64,000 bases of DNA, taken from positions 186,001 through 250,000 of the forward strand of contig JAOYTL010000007.1 in NCBI GenBank assembly GCA_025846845.1, read 5' to 3'. This DNA is from Alloboseaceae bacterium BT-24-1 (lineage in GTDB: Bacteria > Pseudomonadota > Alphaproteobacteria > Rhizobiales > Beijerinckiaceae). Positions 16,912-27,003 of the stretch are shown in pieces. The notes below the pieces were generated by a model. That model was not told where the DNA came from. It was given only the letters and a program-made list of their open reading frames with translations, and did no database searches. Made by a program: the position numbers and the translations under genes. Each line of letters begins with the position of its first letter. The stretch's first letter is position 1.

Positions 16912-18369
16912 CTAGGCCGCGGCGACGCGCTCGCAGAACTCGGCCACCTCGCGGCGGATGCGCTGCGCCTGCGTCGCAAGGTCCGACGACGAGCTCTGCA
17001 GGCTGCCGGCTGCGGCATAGGTGCGCTCGGTCACCGCCTCGAAGCTCTGCAGGGTCTGGGCGCTGCGGTTGGCACCATCGGAAGAAACCTGGACTTCGCG
17101 CGCGATCTCGGCGGTGGCGCGATCCTGCTCGCCGACCGCATAGGCGATCGCCACCGAGACGGTCTCGACCTCGCCGATCGCCGTGACCATCTCGCGGATC
17201 GATTTGAGCGAGCGCTGCGAGGCGGTCTGGATCGCTTCGATCGAGCGCGCCACCTCCTCGGTCGCTGTCGCCGTCTGCGCCGAGAGCGTCTTGACCTCGC
17301 TGGCGACAACGGCGAAGCCCTTGCCCATCGCACCGGCACGCGCCGCCTCGATGGTCGCGTTCAGCGCCAGCATGCTGGTCTGCGCCGCGATGCCGCGAAT
17401 GATCTCCGCCACGGCGCCGACGCTTTCGCCGGTGCGTGCCAACGCCTCGATCTCGGTGCTGGCTGCGCGTGCTAGCCTGGCCGCCGATTGCGAGCTGCCG
17501 GCCGATTGCGTGACGTTGCGGCCGATCTCCGCGATCGAAGAGGCGAGTTCCTGGCTGGCCGCCGCAGTCTGCTCGATGCTGGTCGTCACCTCGGTCGAGC
17601 TGCGCGAGACGAGCGAGATCTGCTGGCGCGCCCGGTCGGAGGCGCCGGTGAGGCCACGGGCGTCGACCTGCATCGCCTCGGACGCCTTGTCGAGGACGGC
17701 CATGGCGCCGTCCATCTCGTCGCGGAAATGTTCGACCATGGCACGCAGGCGCTCGGCGCGTGCCTCAGCCTCGTCGGCGAGCGCCCGCTCGCGTTCGCCC
17801 GTCAGTCGCTCGCGCTCGGCGACCTCTTCGGCCCGGCGCAGATTGGCATCGGTCTGCGCGAAGATGCGCGCGGTCATCACTGCGATCGCCGCGAGGAAGG
17901 CAGTTTCGACAACCACGATGACGGCATGCAACAGCACCCGCAGCAGATTGCCGCCCTGATAGAAGACGGCGGCCGGCAGGACGAACTGCAGCACCAGATG
18001 GTGCACAGCCGTAAGCGCGGCGCCGAGGATGATCGGCCGCCAGTCGCAGAAGCCGGCGAGCAGTGCGAGCACGGCGAAGTAGTACATGTGCATGTCGGGC
18101 TGCCAGGGATGCCCGGAGAAGACCGCGACCAGAATCGAGACCTGGCCGATCAGGGCGACAGCGATGGCGCATTGCGCCAGCAGCGTCGCACCGACAGCGC
18201 GATAGGCCAGCAGTGCCGCGAGCGCGAGCAACAAGGCGCCCAGCCCCGGCACCAGCCCGTCGCCGGACTGCAGCAGGGACGCCATCGCGAGCAGCGGGAC
18301 GTGGAGGAAGGCGAGACCGACGAGGCAGCGCGCGACGAGGTCGCGAAGGCCAGACAAAGTCAGAGTCAT
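16912..18369 (-). CDS. Methyl-accepting chemotaxis protein with multi-span membrane N-terminus
   Basis: The 485-residue receptor has about six hydrophobic segments in the first 175 residues and no large periplasmic ligand domain. A coiled-coil linker (residues about 178-225) follows, then a cytoplasmic signalling domain. The hairpin tip is recognisable by AQTSMLALNATIEAARAGA and GKGFAVVASEVKTLS. It should signal through CheA/CheW to flagellar motors. No chemotaxis genes adjoin it. Sensing by membrane segments suggests hydrophobic ligand, membrane or energy state cues, which is inference. Its start overlaps the upstream gene by 4 bp. Confidence 0.88.
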   Translation of the reverse strand: MTLTLSGLRDLVARCLVGLAFLHVPLLAMASLLQSGDGLVPGLGALLLALAALLAYRAVGATLLAQCAIAVALIGQVSILVAVFSGHPWQPDMHMYYFAVLALLAGFCDWRPIILGAALTAVHHLVLQFVLPAAVFYQGGNLLRVLLHAVIVVVETAFLAAIAVMTARIFAQTDANLRRAEEVAERERLTGERERALADEAEARAERLRAMVEHFRDEMDGAMAVLDKASEAMQVDARGLTGASDRARQQISLVSRSSTEVTTSIEQTAAASQELASSIAEIGRNVTQSAGSSQSAARLARAASTEIEALARTGESVGAVAEIIRGIAAQTSMLALNATIEAARAGAMGKGFAVVASEVKTLSAQTATATEEVARSIEAIQTASQRSLKSIREMVTAIGEVETVSVAIAYAVGEQDRATAEIAREVQVSSDGANRSAQTLQSFEAVTERTYAAAGSLQSSSSDLATQAQRIRREVAEFCERVAAA

Positions 18370-18740
18370 AGGCGGTTCGCTTCGGCCTCCGATGAGATGA
18401 TGCAGCCGGCAAGCCCATCGAGGCGCAGCATCAGCATGGCGCCGACCGGCCTCGCAGGCGGCACTGTCGCTGCCTCTGGCGCAAGGACGACGACGAAGGG
18501 CATCGCACCTTGGCGCAGGAGCCTGGCGCCGGTGGCAAGGCTGCGCGCCACGGCCTCCTCACCGGAGACCCAGGGCGGAAAGATCACTGCCAGCGGCACG
18601 GCCGGGCCGGCGACAGGGCCGGGCAAGCTGGCGAGGGTTACGAGGCCGGAGCAGAGTGCCAAGCCTGCGATCAGACCGACATCGCGCCACTGTCGGAGCT
18701 GCCGAGAGCGGACATTGGTCGGTATCGCGACGGTGCTCAT
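18366..18740 (-). CDS. Hypothetical membrane-anchored protein upstream of the chemotaxis receptor
   Basis: The 124-residue product has a basic N-terminus, one or two hydrophobic segments (residues about 22-55) and a soluble C-terminal half. Its stop overlaps the receptor start in ATGA, which supports a real, co-translated gene. I recognise no family. A partner or accessory role for the receptor is suggested only by this coupling. Confidence 0.6.
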   Translation of the reverse strand: MSTVAIPTNVRSRQLRQWRDVGLIAGLALCSGLVTLASLPGPVAGPAVPLAVIFPPWVSGEEAVARSLATGARLLRQGAMPFVVVLAPEAATVPPARPVGAMLMLRLDGLAGCIISSEAEANRL

Positions 18741-18935
18741 TCGTCAGGTCGATTCTCGGCTTGGCTAACGTAACGTTGCCCTCAGTGAAGCTCCTGGGCC
18801 CTGTCCCTTAAATTTCGATTAATCAGGCAACTTGGCGTCAATGATTACCCCCCGTCTTAGACTATGGCTTTTACTGATTATAAAGAAGGCAGGAGTACAC
18901 CCTATGGTTGTAACTTCCCGTGGAGTGAACATGCC

Positions 18936-19364
18936 ATGCGCTCGTTCATCCGCCGCCTGCGGATTGATTGTTCCGCCGCCACCGCCGTAGAATTCGCCTT
19001 CATCGCGCCACTTCTGCTGCTGCTCCTGTTCGGCATCATCGGCTATGGCCACGCCTTTGGCGTGTATCACGGCGTACAGCAACTGGCGGCGGAGGCGGCC
19101 CGCGCTTCCGTCGCCGGGCTCGACGATGCCGAGCGCGAGCGGCTGGCACGCGGCTTCATCACCCGTAGTATCGGCTCTTACGCCTTCCTCGACCCAAGCA
19201 AGCTGACGGTGCGGACGACCGCGACCGGTGCGCCCTCGCCGAGCTTCGAGGTGGCGGTCGCTTACGACTACTCGGACAGCGTCTTCAACCGCCTCAACTC
19301 CATAGTTGCGCTGCCGACACCGGTGGTCGAGCGCCGAGCCGTCGTGCAGCGCGGTGGCTACTAA
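18936..19364 (+). CDS. TadE-like pilus/secretion protein
   Basis: The start at 18936, after GGAG at 18922-18925, gives 142 residues; an in-frame ATG 72 bases upstream lacks a site. The N-terminus SAATAVEFAFIAPLLLLLLF is the classic TadE pattern: a short basic leader, a glutamate inside the hydrophobic start, and a single membrane helix. TadE-type pseudopilins take part in Flp/Tad pilus assembly. The following gene encodes a TadG-like protein. No cpa/tad ATPase or secretin gene is present in the window. Confidence 0.85.
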   Translation: MRSFIRRLRIDCSAATAVEFAFIAPLLLLLLFGIIGYGHAFGVYHGVQQLAAEAARASVAGLDDAERERLARGFITRSIGSYAFLDPSKLTVRTTATGAPSPSFEVAVAYDYSDSVFNRLNSIVALPTPVVERRAVVQRGGY

Positions 19365-19400
19365 ATCCGTCCGTCGACGGAAACGGTCAGGGAGGCCGTC

Positions 19401-21083
19401 ATGATCAATCTCTTGCGGAAGCTGTTTGCGGATCGCCGCGGCCTCTCATCGATCGTTTTCGCCGGCAGCTCCATGGTTCTGTTCGGCTTCGGCACGATGG
19501 CGGTCGACGTCGGCAGCTTCTTCTACCAGCAGCGCCGGCAACAGACCGCGACGGATCTCGCCGCGCTCGCCGCCGCGGCGGACCTCGGAAGGGCGGACGC
19601 TGCCGCACGATCAAGTGCCGGACGCAACGGTTATACCGCTGCCGCAGTCGAAAGGGTGCAGCTGGGCACCTATACGGCGGACGCGACACTCGCGCCCGAG
19701 ATGCGTTTCCAGCCGAGTTCAGCGGCCAGTGCGAACGCTGCCCGGATCGAGATGCGCGCGACCACCCCGATGATCCTTGGCCGGGTGATAGGAGCGAGCG
19801 GCCTCGGGAACGAAGCCGGTGACGTCACAATCCTGACGCGTGCGACCGCCGCACAGGACATGCAGGCCGCCTTCGCCATCGGCTCGCGGCTGGTCCGGCT
19901 GGAGGGCGGCGTGCTCAACGGCCTGCTCGGTGGCCTGCTCGGGACGAGCCTGTCCCTGTCGGTCATGGACTATGAGGGGTTGGCGAGGGCCCGGATCGAC
20001 CTGTTCGGCTTCGCGCGGCAACTGGCGACGCGCGCCTCGATCTCGGCATTGACCTTCGACGAGGTCATCCGCGCCCAGGTCCGTATCGGGGACGTCATCC
20101 TTGCGGCCCAGGATGCAGCGCGCGCGCAAGGCGCGGGCAGTGACGCGGTTGCAGCGCTAGGGCGTCTGGCGCCGGTGCTCGCCGGCTCGAGCCAGCGCCT
20201 CAACCTGCAGAGCCTGGTCTCGTTCGGCACCTATGGCAGCCGTCAGCTGAGCGAGGAGGCGCCAATCAAGGCATCGCTATCGGCACTCGACCTCGTCTCG
20301 GCCGCGGCGCAGATCGCCAATGGCGCGCGCCAGCTCGATCTTGGCCTTGCGGTCAACGTGCCCGGCCTCGCTTCGGTGTCACTGAAGCTCGGCATCGGCG
20401 AACGACCGGTCGGCACCAGTCTGGTGCGCGTAGGCCGCAACGGCGCCACGGTCCACACTGCCCAGACGCGTCTGTTGCTTACCCTCACCCTCGTCGGCAG
20501 CGGCCAGGCTTCGCTGGTCAAGCTGCCGCTCTATCTGGAACTCGCTTCCGCGACGGCCCGCCTGACCTCGATCTCCTGCGGCGCCGGCGACATCACCAGC
20601 GCACGGGTGACGCTCGGCGTGACGCCGGCCGTCGTCGATGCCTGGATCGGAGAGGTCTCCAACGCCGAATTCAGCAATTTCAGCACGCGGCCAAACCCTC
20701 CGGCTGCAACACTGCTCAACCTGCTCGGCCTCGCAAAAGTGACGGGCCGGGCGCATGTCACGATCAGCAATACCAGCGAGACCCCGGTCAGCTTCAGCTA
20801 TGCCGAGATCCAGCGAGTCGAGAAGAAGACGACCTCGACGCAGAACTTCGTCGCCAGCCTGCTGTCGCGCCTGGTCGGCGACCTCGATCTGCGCGTCGAG
20901 CTGCTGGGGCTGGGCCTACCCATACCCGGGCTCGACGGAGCCGTCTCCGGCGTCATCGCCGGCGCGGCGGCGCCGCTCGACCAGGTGCTGACCAGCCTGC
21001 TCAACACGCTCGGGATCGGGCTCGGCCAGGCGGACAGCTGGGTCAGCGGCGTGCGCTGCGGCGGCGCGGTCTTGATCCTGTAG
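19401..21083 (+). CDS. TadG-like membrane protein
   Basis: The 560-residue protein has a TadG-type N-terminus: a basic leader, SIVFAGSSMVLFGFGTMAVD as a membrane helix, and QQRRQQTATDLAALAAAADL, the pattern typical of putative Flp pilus assembly TadG proteins. The remainder is a long periplasmic region rich in Leu, Ala and Ser, without a recognised von Willebrand domain. It follows tadE by 36 bp. Roles in the Tad pilus or in surface attachment are expected from the family. Confidence 0.8.
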   Translation: MINLLRKLFADRRGLSSIVFAGSSMVLFGFGTMAVDVGSFFYQQRRQQTATDLAALAAAADLGRADAAARSSAGRNGYTAAAVERVQLGTYTADATLAPEMRFQPSSAASANAARIEMRATTPMILGRVIGASGLGNEAGDVTILTRATAAQDMQAAFAIGSRLVRLEGGVLNGLLGGLLGTSLSLSVMDYEGLARARIDLFGFARQLATRASISALTFDEVIRAQVRIGDVILAAQDAARAQGAGSDAVAALGRLAPVLAGSSQRLNLQSLVSFGTYGSRQLSEEAPIKASLSALDLVSAAAQIANGARQLDLGLAVNVPGLASVSLKLGIGERPVGTSLVRVGRNGATVHTAQTRLLLTLTLVGSGQASLVKLPLYLELASATARLTSISCGAGDITSARVTLGVTPAVVDAWIGEVSNAEFSNFSTRPNPPAATLLNLLGLAKVTGRAHVTISNTSETPVSFSYAEIQRVEKKTTSTQNFVASLLSRLVGDLDLRVELLGLGLPIPGLDGAVSGVIAGAAAPLDQVLTSLLNTLGIGLGQADSWVSGVRCGGAVLIL

Positions 21084-21087
21084 AGCT

Positions 21088-21534
21088 TCAGGATCGCAGC
21101 CTGGTCTTGATCCGCTGCATCAGGCCGTCGCGGACGGCGCGATAGGCCTCCAGGACCTGCTCGCGCGAGCCCTGCACGACGGTAGGATCGGGCGTCGGCC
21201 AGTATTCGACGTCGGACGCGACCGTGCGGGTCAGGTCGAGCGCCTTGTGATGCGCCTCAGGCGAGAGCGTGACGATCAGGTCGAAATTGAGCCCCTCCCA
21301 TTCCTCCAGCTCCTCGAGCGATTTCGGCTTGTGCTTGCGGGCGTCGATGCCGATCTCGTCGAGGACCTCCAGCGCGAAGGGATCGATCTCACCTTTGCGT
21401 GCCCCGGCCGACTGGACATAGACCGACTTGCCGAAGAAGTGCTTGGCCATCGCCTCGGCCATCGGCGAGCGCACCGCGTTGTAGGCGCACATGAACAGCA
21501 CGCTCTGAAGCTTGCGCGGTACCTGCGGCTCCAA
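21088..21534 (-). CDS. Low-molecular-weight protein-tyrosine-phosphatase family protein
   Basis: The 148-residue protein has the CX5R phosphate loop CAYNAVRSPMAEA near the N-terminus and a C-terminal DVEYWPTPDP containing the general-acid aspartate region. The family includes tyrosine phosphatases and arsenate reductases. It is the last gene of the murA-hisD-UPF0262 cluster conserved in alphaproteobacteria, which suggests a housekeeping rather than an arsenic role. It starts 4 bp after the upstream UPF0262 stop, and its 3' end meets the tadG-like gene tail to tail. Confidence 0.86.
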   Translation of the reverse strand: MEPQVPRKLQSVLFMCAYNAVRSPMAEAMAKHFFGKSVYVQSAGARKGEIDPFALEVLDEIGIDARKHKPKSLEELEEWEGLNFDLIVTLSPEAHHKALDLTRTVASDVEYWPTPDPTVVQGSREQVLEAYRAVRDGLMQRIKTRLRS

Positions 21535-21538
21535 GCGC

Positions 21539-22012
21539 TCAGCCCTTCCAGTGCAGCGCGTAGATCAGGGTGAAGAGGCGGCGGGCGGTCTCGTTGTCGA
21601 TCTCGACCTTGTTGGTCAGCCGTTCGACCAGCAGGTGAGCCGCCTCGTCGTGCAGACCGCGGCGCCCCATGTCGATCGCCTCGATCTGCGACGGCGTCGC
21701 CGTGCGGATGGCGGCATAGTAGCTGTCGCAGACCAGCTCGTAATCCTTGATGATGCGCCTGAACGGCGTCAGCGAGAGAAGATGCGTGACGACCGGGGCG
21801 CCCTCGGCGCTCCTGATCTCGAAGGCAAGGCGTCGCTCGACCAACGCCAGATGGACGGCATAAGGTCCGCCGTCGAAATCCGGCACAGCGAAGTGGTTGC
21901 GCTCGATCAGGTCGTAGATCGCGACGGCGCGCTCATGCTCCTGGTCGGCGCCACCCCGGCCGAGTGAGGCCTCGTCGAGCGTAACGGCGACCAGATGGTT
22001 GCGTTCCGACAT
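21539..22012 (-). CDS. UPF0262 family protein
   Basis: The 157-residue protein matches UPF0262 by ERAVAIYDLIERNHFA, LTPFRRIIKDYELVCDSYY and MGRRGLHDEAAHLLVERL. The function of the family is not known. It is restricted mainly to alphaproteobacteria and regularly sits between hisD and a low-molecular-weight phosphatase gene, as it does here. Confidence 0.87.
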   Translation of the reverse strand: MSERNHLVAVTLDEASLGRGGADQEHERAVAIYDLIERNHFAVPDFDGGPYAVHLALVERRLAFEIRSAEGAPVVTHLLSLTPFRRIIKDYELVCDSYYAAIRTATPSQIEAIDMGRRGLHDEAAHLLVERLTNKVEIDNETARRLFTLIYALHWKG

Positions 22013-22060
22013 GTATCCTCCGCGCAGCCGGTCGCGAGCGCAGAATCGCCGCGCCCGACG

Positions 22061-23353
22061 TCAGCCGTTGAGTCGGATCGTCACGGAACGCGCATGGGCC
22101 TGCAAGCCCTCTGCCTCGGCGAGCTCGGTCGCAGCGCCGGCGAGCGCCCGGAGCGCTGTCGAGTCGCACTTCAGCAGCGAAGTGCGCTTCATGAAATCGG
22201 GCACGCCGAGCCCAGAGGAGAAGCGTGCCGACCGCGCCGTCGGCAGGACATGATTCGAGCCGCCGACATAGTCGCCGATCGCTTCGGGCGTATGCCCGCC
22301 GAGGAAGATCGCACCGGCATTGCGGATGCGCCCCGCCAGGCGCTCCGGTTCGGCGGTGATGATCTCGAGATGCTCCGGCGCCAGCCGATCGACCAGCGGG
22401 ATCGCCTTGTCGAGCACCCCGACCAGGACGACTGCGCCGAAATCACGCCAGCTCGCACCGGCGATCCCGGCGCGCGGCAAGGTCCTGAGCTGGCCCTCGA
22501 CCGCGCGCTCGACCGCATCGGCGAGCGCGGCATCGTCGGTGATCAGGATCGACTGGGCGGCGGTGTCGTGCTCAGCCTGGGCGAGGAGATCGGCAGCGAT
22601 CCAGTCGGGATTGGCGCTGGCATCCGCCAGGACCAGCACCTCGGACGGGCCGGCGATCATGTCGATGCCGACCGTGCCGAAGACACGGCGCTTGGCGGCC
22701 GCGACATAGGCGTTGCCGGGGCCGACGATCTTGGCGACGGGTGCGATCGTCGCGGTACCGTAGGCCAGCGCGGCGATCGCCTGGGCACCGCCGATCCGAT
22801 AGATCTCGTCGATGCCGGCGAGCTTCGCCGCAGCGAGCACGAGCGGATTGCCCTCGCCGCGCGGTGTCGGCGCGACCATGACGAGGCGCTCGACGCCGGC
22901 GACCTTGGCCGGAATCGCGTTCATCAGAACGGACGAGGGATAGCTCGCCGTGCCGCCCGGGACATAGAGGCCGACGGCCTCGATCGCGCTCCAGCGCCAG
23001 CCGCTCTCGACGCCGAGCACATCGCGCGACCAGGAATCGGTCGGCTTCTGGCGCAGGTGATAGGTCTCGATCCGGGAGCGGGCCGTCTCGAGCGCATCGA
23101 GCTGTTCCCGCGTACAGGCCGCCACCGCCGCCTCGATCTCGCTATCGGTGACGCGCAGGGTCTGCGGCGTCAGCGAGAGCTTGTCGAAACGCTCGGTGTA
23201 CTCGATCAAGGCAGCATCGCCGCGGGCGCGCACATCGGCGATGATCGCGGCGGCGACCTGGTCGACATCCTCGGAAACCTCGCGCTTCATCGCGAGCAGA
23301 GCGGTGAACTGCCGCTCGAACCCGGCGTCGCGTGCGTCAAGCCTGATCGGCAT
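22061..23353 (-). CDS. hisD: Histidinol dehydrogenase
   Basis: The start at 23353 gives 430 residues beginning MPIRLDARDAGFE; an upstream in-frame start was rejected because it would run into the 5' neighbour. Family segments include GLYVPGGTASYPSSVLMNAI, KIVGPGNAYVAAAKR, MIAGPSEVLVLAD and the zinc and catalytic region LAQAEHDTAAQSIL. It performs the last two steps of histidine biosynthesis, from histidinol to histidine, with zinc and NAD. It lies away from the other his genes, as is usual in this order. Confidence 0.95.
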   Translation of the reverse strand: MPIRLDARDAGFERQFTALLAMKREVSEDVDQVAAAIIADVRARGDAALIEYTERFDKLSLTPQTLRVTDSEIEAAVAACTREQLDALETARSRIETYHLRQKPTDSWSRDVLGVESGWRWSAIEAVGLYVPGGTASYPSSVLMNAIPAKVAGVERLVMVAPTPRGEGNPLVLAAAKLAGIDEIYRIGGAQAIAALAYGTATIAPVAKIVGPGNAYVAAAKRRVFGTVGIDMIAGPSEVLVLADASANPDWIAADLLAQAEHDTAAQSILITDDAALADAVERAVEGQLRTLPRAGIAGASWRDFGAVVLVGVLDKAIPLVDRLAPEHLEIITAEPERLAGRIRNAGAIFLGGHTPEAIGDYVGGSNHVLPTARSARFSSGLGVPDFMKRTSLLKCDSTALRALAGAATELAEAEGLQAHARSVTIRLNG

Positions 23354-23376
23354 CGGAAATCCTGTCCGAAGTAGGG

Positions 23377-23820
23377 TCAGCCGGCGTCGGGATGGGCAGG
23401 CGTCGCGACCGCTTCCCAGATCGGGCCGAGATCCTTCATCTGCGCCTCGATGCACTCGACATCGAGCTGGATGGCGGCACCATCGGAGAAATGCAGGGTG
23501 ACTTGCCCGGCCGGCCCATCGCTCTCGGCGAAGGTGACAGCGAGCAGGCTGAGCACGGCGCCCTCGCCTGCCGCGATCTTGGTGCTGCGCGCGGCCGTCA
23601 CGCGCTCGAAATGCAGGGCCGTGAGCCGGCGGCGCTTCTGGCCCTGGGTCGCGCCTTCCCAGTCGAAGCGGCGCAGCGCCAGAGCGAAACGCTTCTCGGC
23701 CGGCAGATAGGCGATATCCCCGCGCTTCAGCACCGCATCCTGCAGATGCGCCGAGATCACCGACAGATCGTCGGTATCCAGGGCGATCAGTTTCAGCGGC
23801 TCGGCAACGGGATCGGACAT
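23377..23820 (-). CDS. DUF2948 family protein
   Basis: The 147-residue product starts at MSDPVAEPLKLIALDTDDL and continues with VISAHLQDAVLKRGD and LALRRFDWEG, the pattern of DUF2948. The function is unknown. The gene is consistently placed between murA and hisD in alphaproteobacteria, 31 bp after murA and 23 bp before hisD here, so it is probably cotranscribed with both. Confidence 0.85.
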   Translation of the reverse strand: MSDPVAEPLKLIALDTDDLSVISAHLQDAVLKRGDIAYLPAEKRFALALRRFDWEGATQGQKRRRLTALHFERVTAARSTKIAAGEGAVLSLLAVTFAESDGPAGQVTLHFSDGAAIQLDVECIEAQMKDLGPIWEAVATPAHPDAG

Positions 23821-23851
23821 GCGCCTTATCTGGCGGGGGTGTGGCCCTGCG

Positions 23852-25141
<1,290 letters not shown>

Positions 25142-25193
25142 CGGGCTCGTCCTGCAGGACGGCCGGCAGAGGAGCCGGCCGGAAAAGGGGGGA

Positions 25194-25358
25194 TCAGGAC
25201 CGGGGAGGTTCGGCCTGGGCGGGCGGTAGCTGGTCCTCAGCCGTCGTGTCCGAGATGCGCCGAGCCCGAGCCTGCGCCTTGCGGCGCTTCAGATTCTCGC
25301 GGAGGGCGGCGGCGAGGCGCGCCCGTCTTTCATCATCGGCTTCGGTCTGGCGGCTCAA
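25194..25358 (-). CDS. Small conserved basic protein upstream of murA
   Basis: The C-terminal sequence DDERRARLAAALRENLKRRK followed by QARARR resembles a short, highly charged protein that I associate with the upstream side of murA in related bacteria. The frame is open further upstream, but the extra sequence is Pro/Arg-rich and unconvincing. The TTG at 25358 is the best start I find, giving 54 residues. It is probably an alpha-helical, nucleic-acid or ribosome-type basic protein, which is a guess. Start and function are uncertain. Confidence 0.5.
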   Translation of the reverse strand: MSRQTEADDERRARLAAALRENLKRRKAQARARRISDTTAEDQLPPAQAEPPRS

Positions 25359-25877
25359 GGCGTCAGCTCGTCGGAATGTCCGCAGCCATTCGGCGGCGGG
25401 CGTTGATTGATGGTTAGCGGCTCGACCGGGTCCGGACAAGACCGGTTCGCCGGGACGCCTCTTCTTAGCACGGTCGATTGCGGCACAACTGCGGCGCCGC
25501 GGGTCTCGGGATGGGACAGCCCTGTTCCGCGCCGCTGTCGGTCGACCTCCTGCGGCTGTGGGCACGCTGTTCCAGGCGCAGGCGCCCGCCCCACCGGGAA
25601 GCGGCGCAAGGCTCTGTCCCGTTTGGTAAAATTTTCCTTATCTCGGCAACCCTGACCGAACGGTGGTAGGGTGGCACGCCCATTGCGTGCATCGCCAGCA
25701 CGATGGCAGCACCGGCGAAACAACCGAAGGGGACGCTTCTCACTGGTGAGCCGACTTGGGACGTAACCGATAAAACTTAAGTAAATTAACCATTTCCGGC
25801 AGTTTGCGTTTACAGATCATTAACTTTGTCTACCCTCGGCGGCGTCGAGGGGTGCGATGCGAGGCGGAGACAGGACG
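25359..25877. other. Intergenic region upstream of the RpfF-like gene
   Basis: About 520 bp hold no gene I can support. The part next to the RpfF-like gene (about 25765-25830) is markedly AT-rich, with TTAAGTAAATTAACCATTT and CATTAACTTTG, and probably holds its promoter. The left part is GC-rich with open frames on both strands that look like chance. Confidence 0.5.
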
Positions 25878-26840
25878 ATGTTTCAGAGCTATGCACCAAC
25901 GGCTGGCGGCCAGGCCGTTGCCGAGCTCACCAACGGCGATGTGATCGAGGCGATCCGTCACCACGCCGGCTTCCTCCCGGAGGTCCAGCTCGCCTATGAG
26001 CCGCAGCTGCGCCTGCTCTGGGTGACCATCAAGCCGGAGCTGAAGCCGGTCTTCACGCTGCAGCTGCTCGAGAGCCTCGGCAAAATTCAGCAGGCGATCA
26101 TCGATCTCTGGGGGGCATCGGAGCAGTATCACAACGCCCCGGTGCGTTTCCTTGCCTTCCGCGGCACGGGCCCGTTCTTCACGCTCGGCGGCGATCTCGA
26201 CTTCTATCTCGACTGTCTTGCCAAGAACGACCGCCCTGCGCTGGCGGAGTACGCCCGGCTCTCGGTCGAGGATGCGCTGCGCAACGCCAGCGGCCTCAAC
26301 GGCATGGTCGTCACCCTGTCGACGATCCACGCCAAGGCGATCGGCGGCGGCATCGACGCGCCTCGCTCATGCAATGTCATGATCGCCGAGGAGCAGGCCT
26401 CGTTCGTCTACCCGGAAATCAAGTTCAACCATTTCCCGATCACCGCCGTCGGGCTGCTGTCGCGCCGGATGGGGCAGCGTGCAGCCGAGCACATGCTGCA
26501 GTCAGGCGAAGAGATGAGCGCCGCAGAGTTCATGGCCGCAGGCGGGCTGGAAGCCGTGGTGCCGGCCGGCACGGGTGAGGACTGGCTCCGCAAATACGCC
26601 GCCGATTCACTGCCGATCCACGCCGCCAGGACGGCATTGTTCTCGGCCTTCAACCGCCGTTCCGGCAACCTGCGCGAGGAGCTCGAATATCTCGGCCAGC
26701 TCTGGACCGACTGCATGCTGCGCCTCCACCCGAGCGCGATCTCGAAGCTGCAGCGCATCGCCCAGACCCAGGACCGCATGCTCTCGCGCGTCTATCAGCG
26801 GGCCCCGGAAGAACGGTTCGCGGGCGCCGGCGCAGCCTGA
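25878..26840 (+). CDS. RpfF-like crotonase family protein, possible DSF-family signal synthase
   Basis: The start at 25878 has GGAG at 25866-25869; the ATG 21 bases upstream was rejected. The 320-residue protein is a crotonase: oxyanion-hole segments FLAFRGTGPFFTLGGDLDFY (residues 91-110) and AIGGGIDAPRSCNVMIAEEQ (154-173). The second segment and YPEIKFNHFP resemble RpfF, which makes cis-2-unsaturated fatty acid signals. RpfF uses two glutamates 20 residues apart; here the first position is Asp160 and the second is Glu180. The C-terminal helical part is long, as in RpfF. The gene precedes a GGDEF-EAL gene, echoing rpfF-rpfR pairs. A plain enoyl-CoA hydratase is the alternative. Confidence 0.75.
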   Translation: MFQSYAPTAGGQAVAELTNGDVIEAIRHHAGFLPEVQLAYEPQLRLLWVTIKPELKPVFTLQLLESLGKIQQAIIDLWGASEQYHNAPVRFLAFRGTGPFFTLGGDLDFYLDCLAKNDRPALAEYARLSVEDALRNASGLNGMVVTLSTIHAKAIGGGIDAPRSCNVMIAEEQASFVYPEIKFNHFPITAVGLLSRRMGQRAAEHMLQSGEEMSAAEFMAAGGLEAVVPAGTGEDWLRKYAADSLPIHAARTALFSAFNRRSGNLREELEYLGQLWTDCMLRLHPSAISKLQRIAQTQDRMLSRVYQRAPEERFAGAGAA

Positions 26841-26852
26841 ACCGCTCGCAAA

Positions 26853-26869
26853 AGCCGGCGCTGCCGGCT
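26853..26869. terminator. Short GC hairpin after the RpfF-like gene
   Basis: AGCCGG and CCGGCT pair around a 5-base loop 13 bp after the stop. There is no U-run, so it is at best a weak or Rho-assisted terminator; it may just be chance in GC-rich DNA. Confidence 0.25.
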
Positions 26870-27003
26870 GTCGCGGCGATTATGCGACTCTACCGTGTAA
26901 CTCTCATGAAACTTTTACCTTTCCCTCTTAAAGCCGTTAGGTGACGCGGCATGGGATAGGTCGTTCAGCCGCCTCTCCGGAGACCGTCAAAAGGCAGGAG
27001 CGG

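Noticed and set aside
25465..25743. Minus-strand 92-residue frame with a hydrophobic start, upstream of the RpfF-like gene
   Set aside because: No ribosome site and an unconvincing Arg/Pro-rich tail; it looks like chance.
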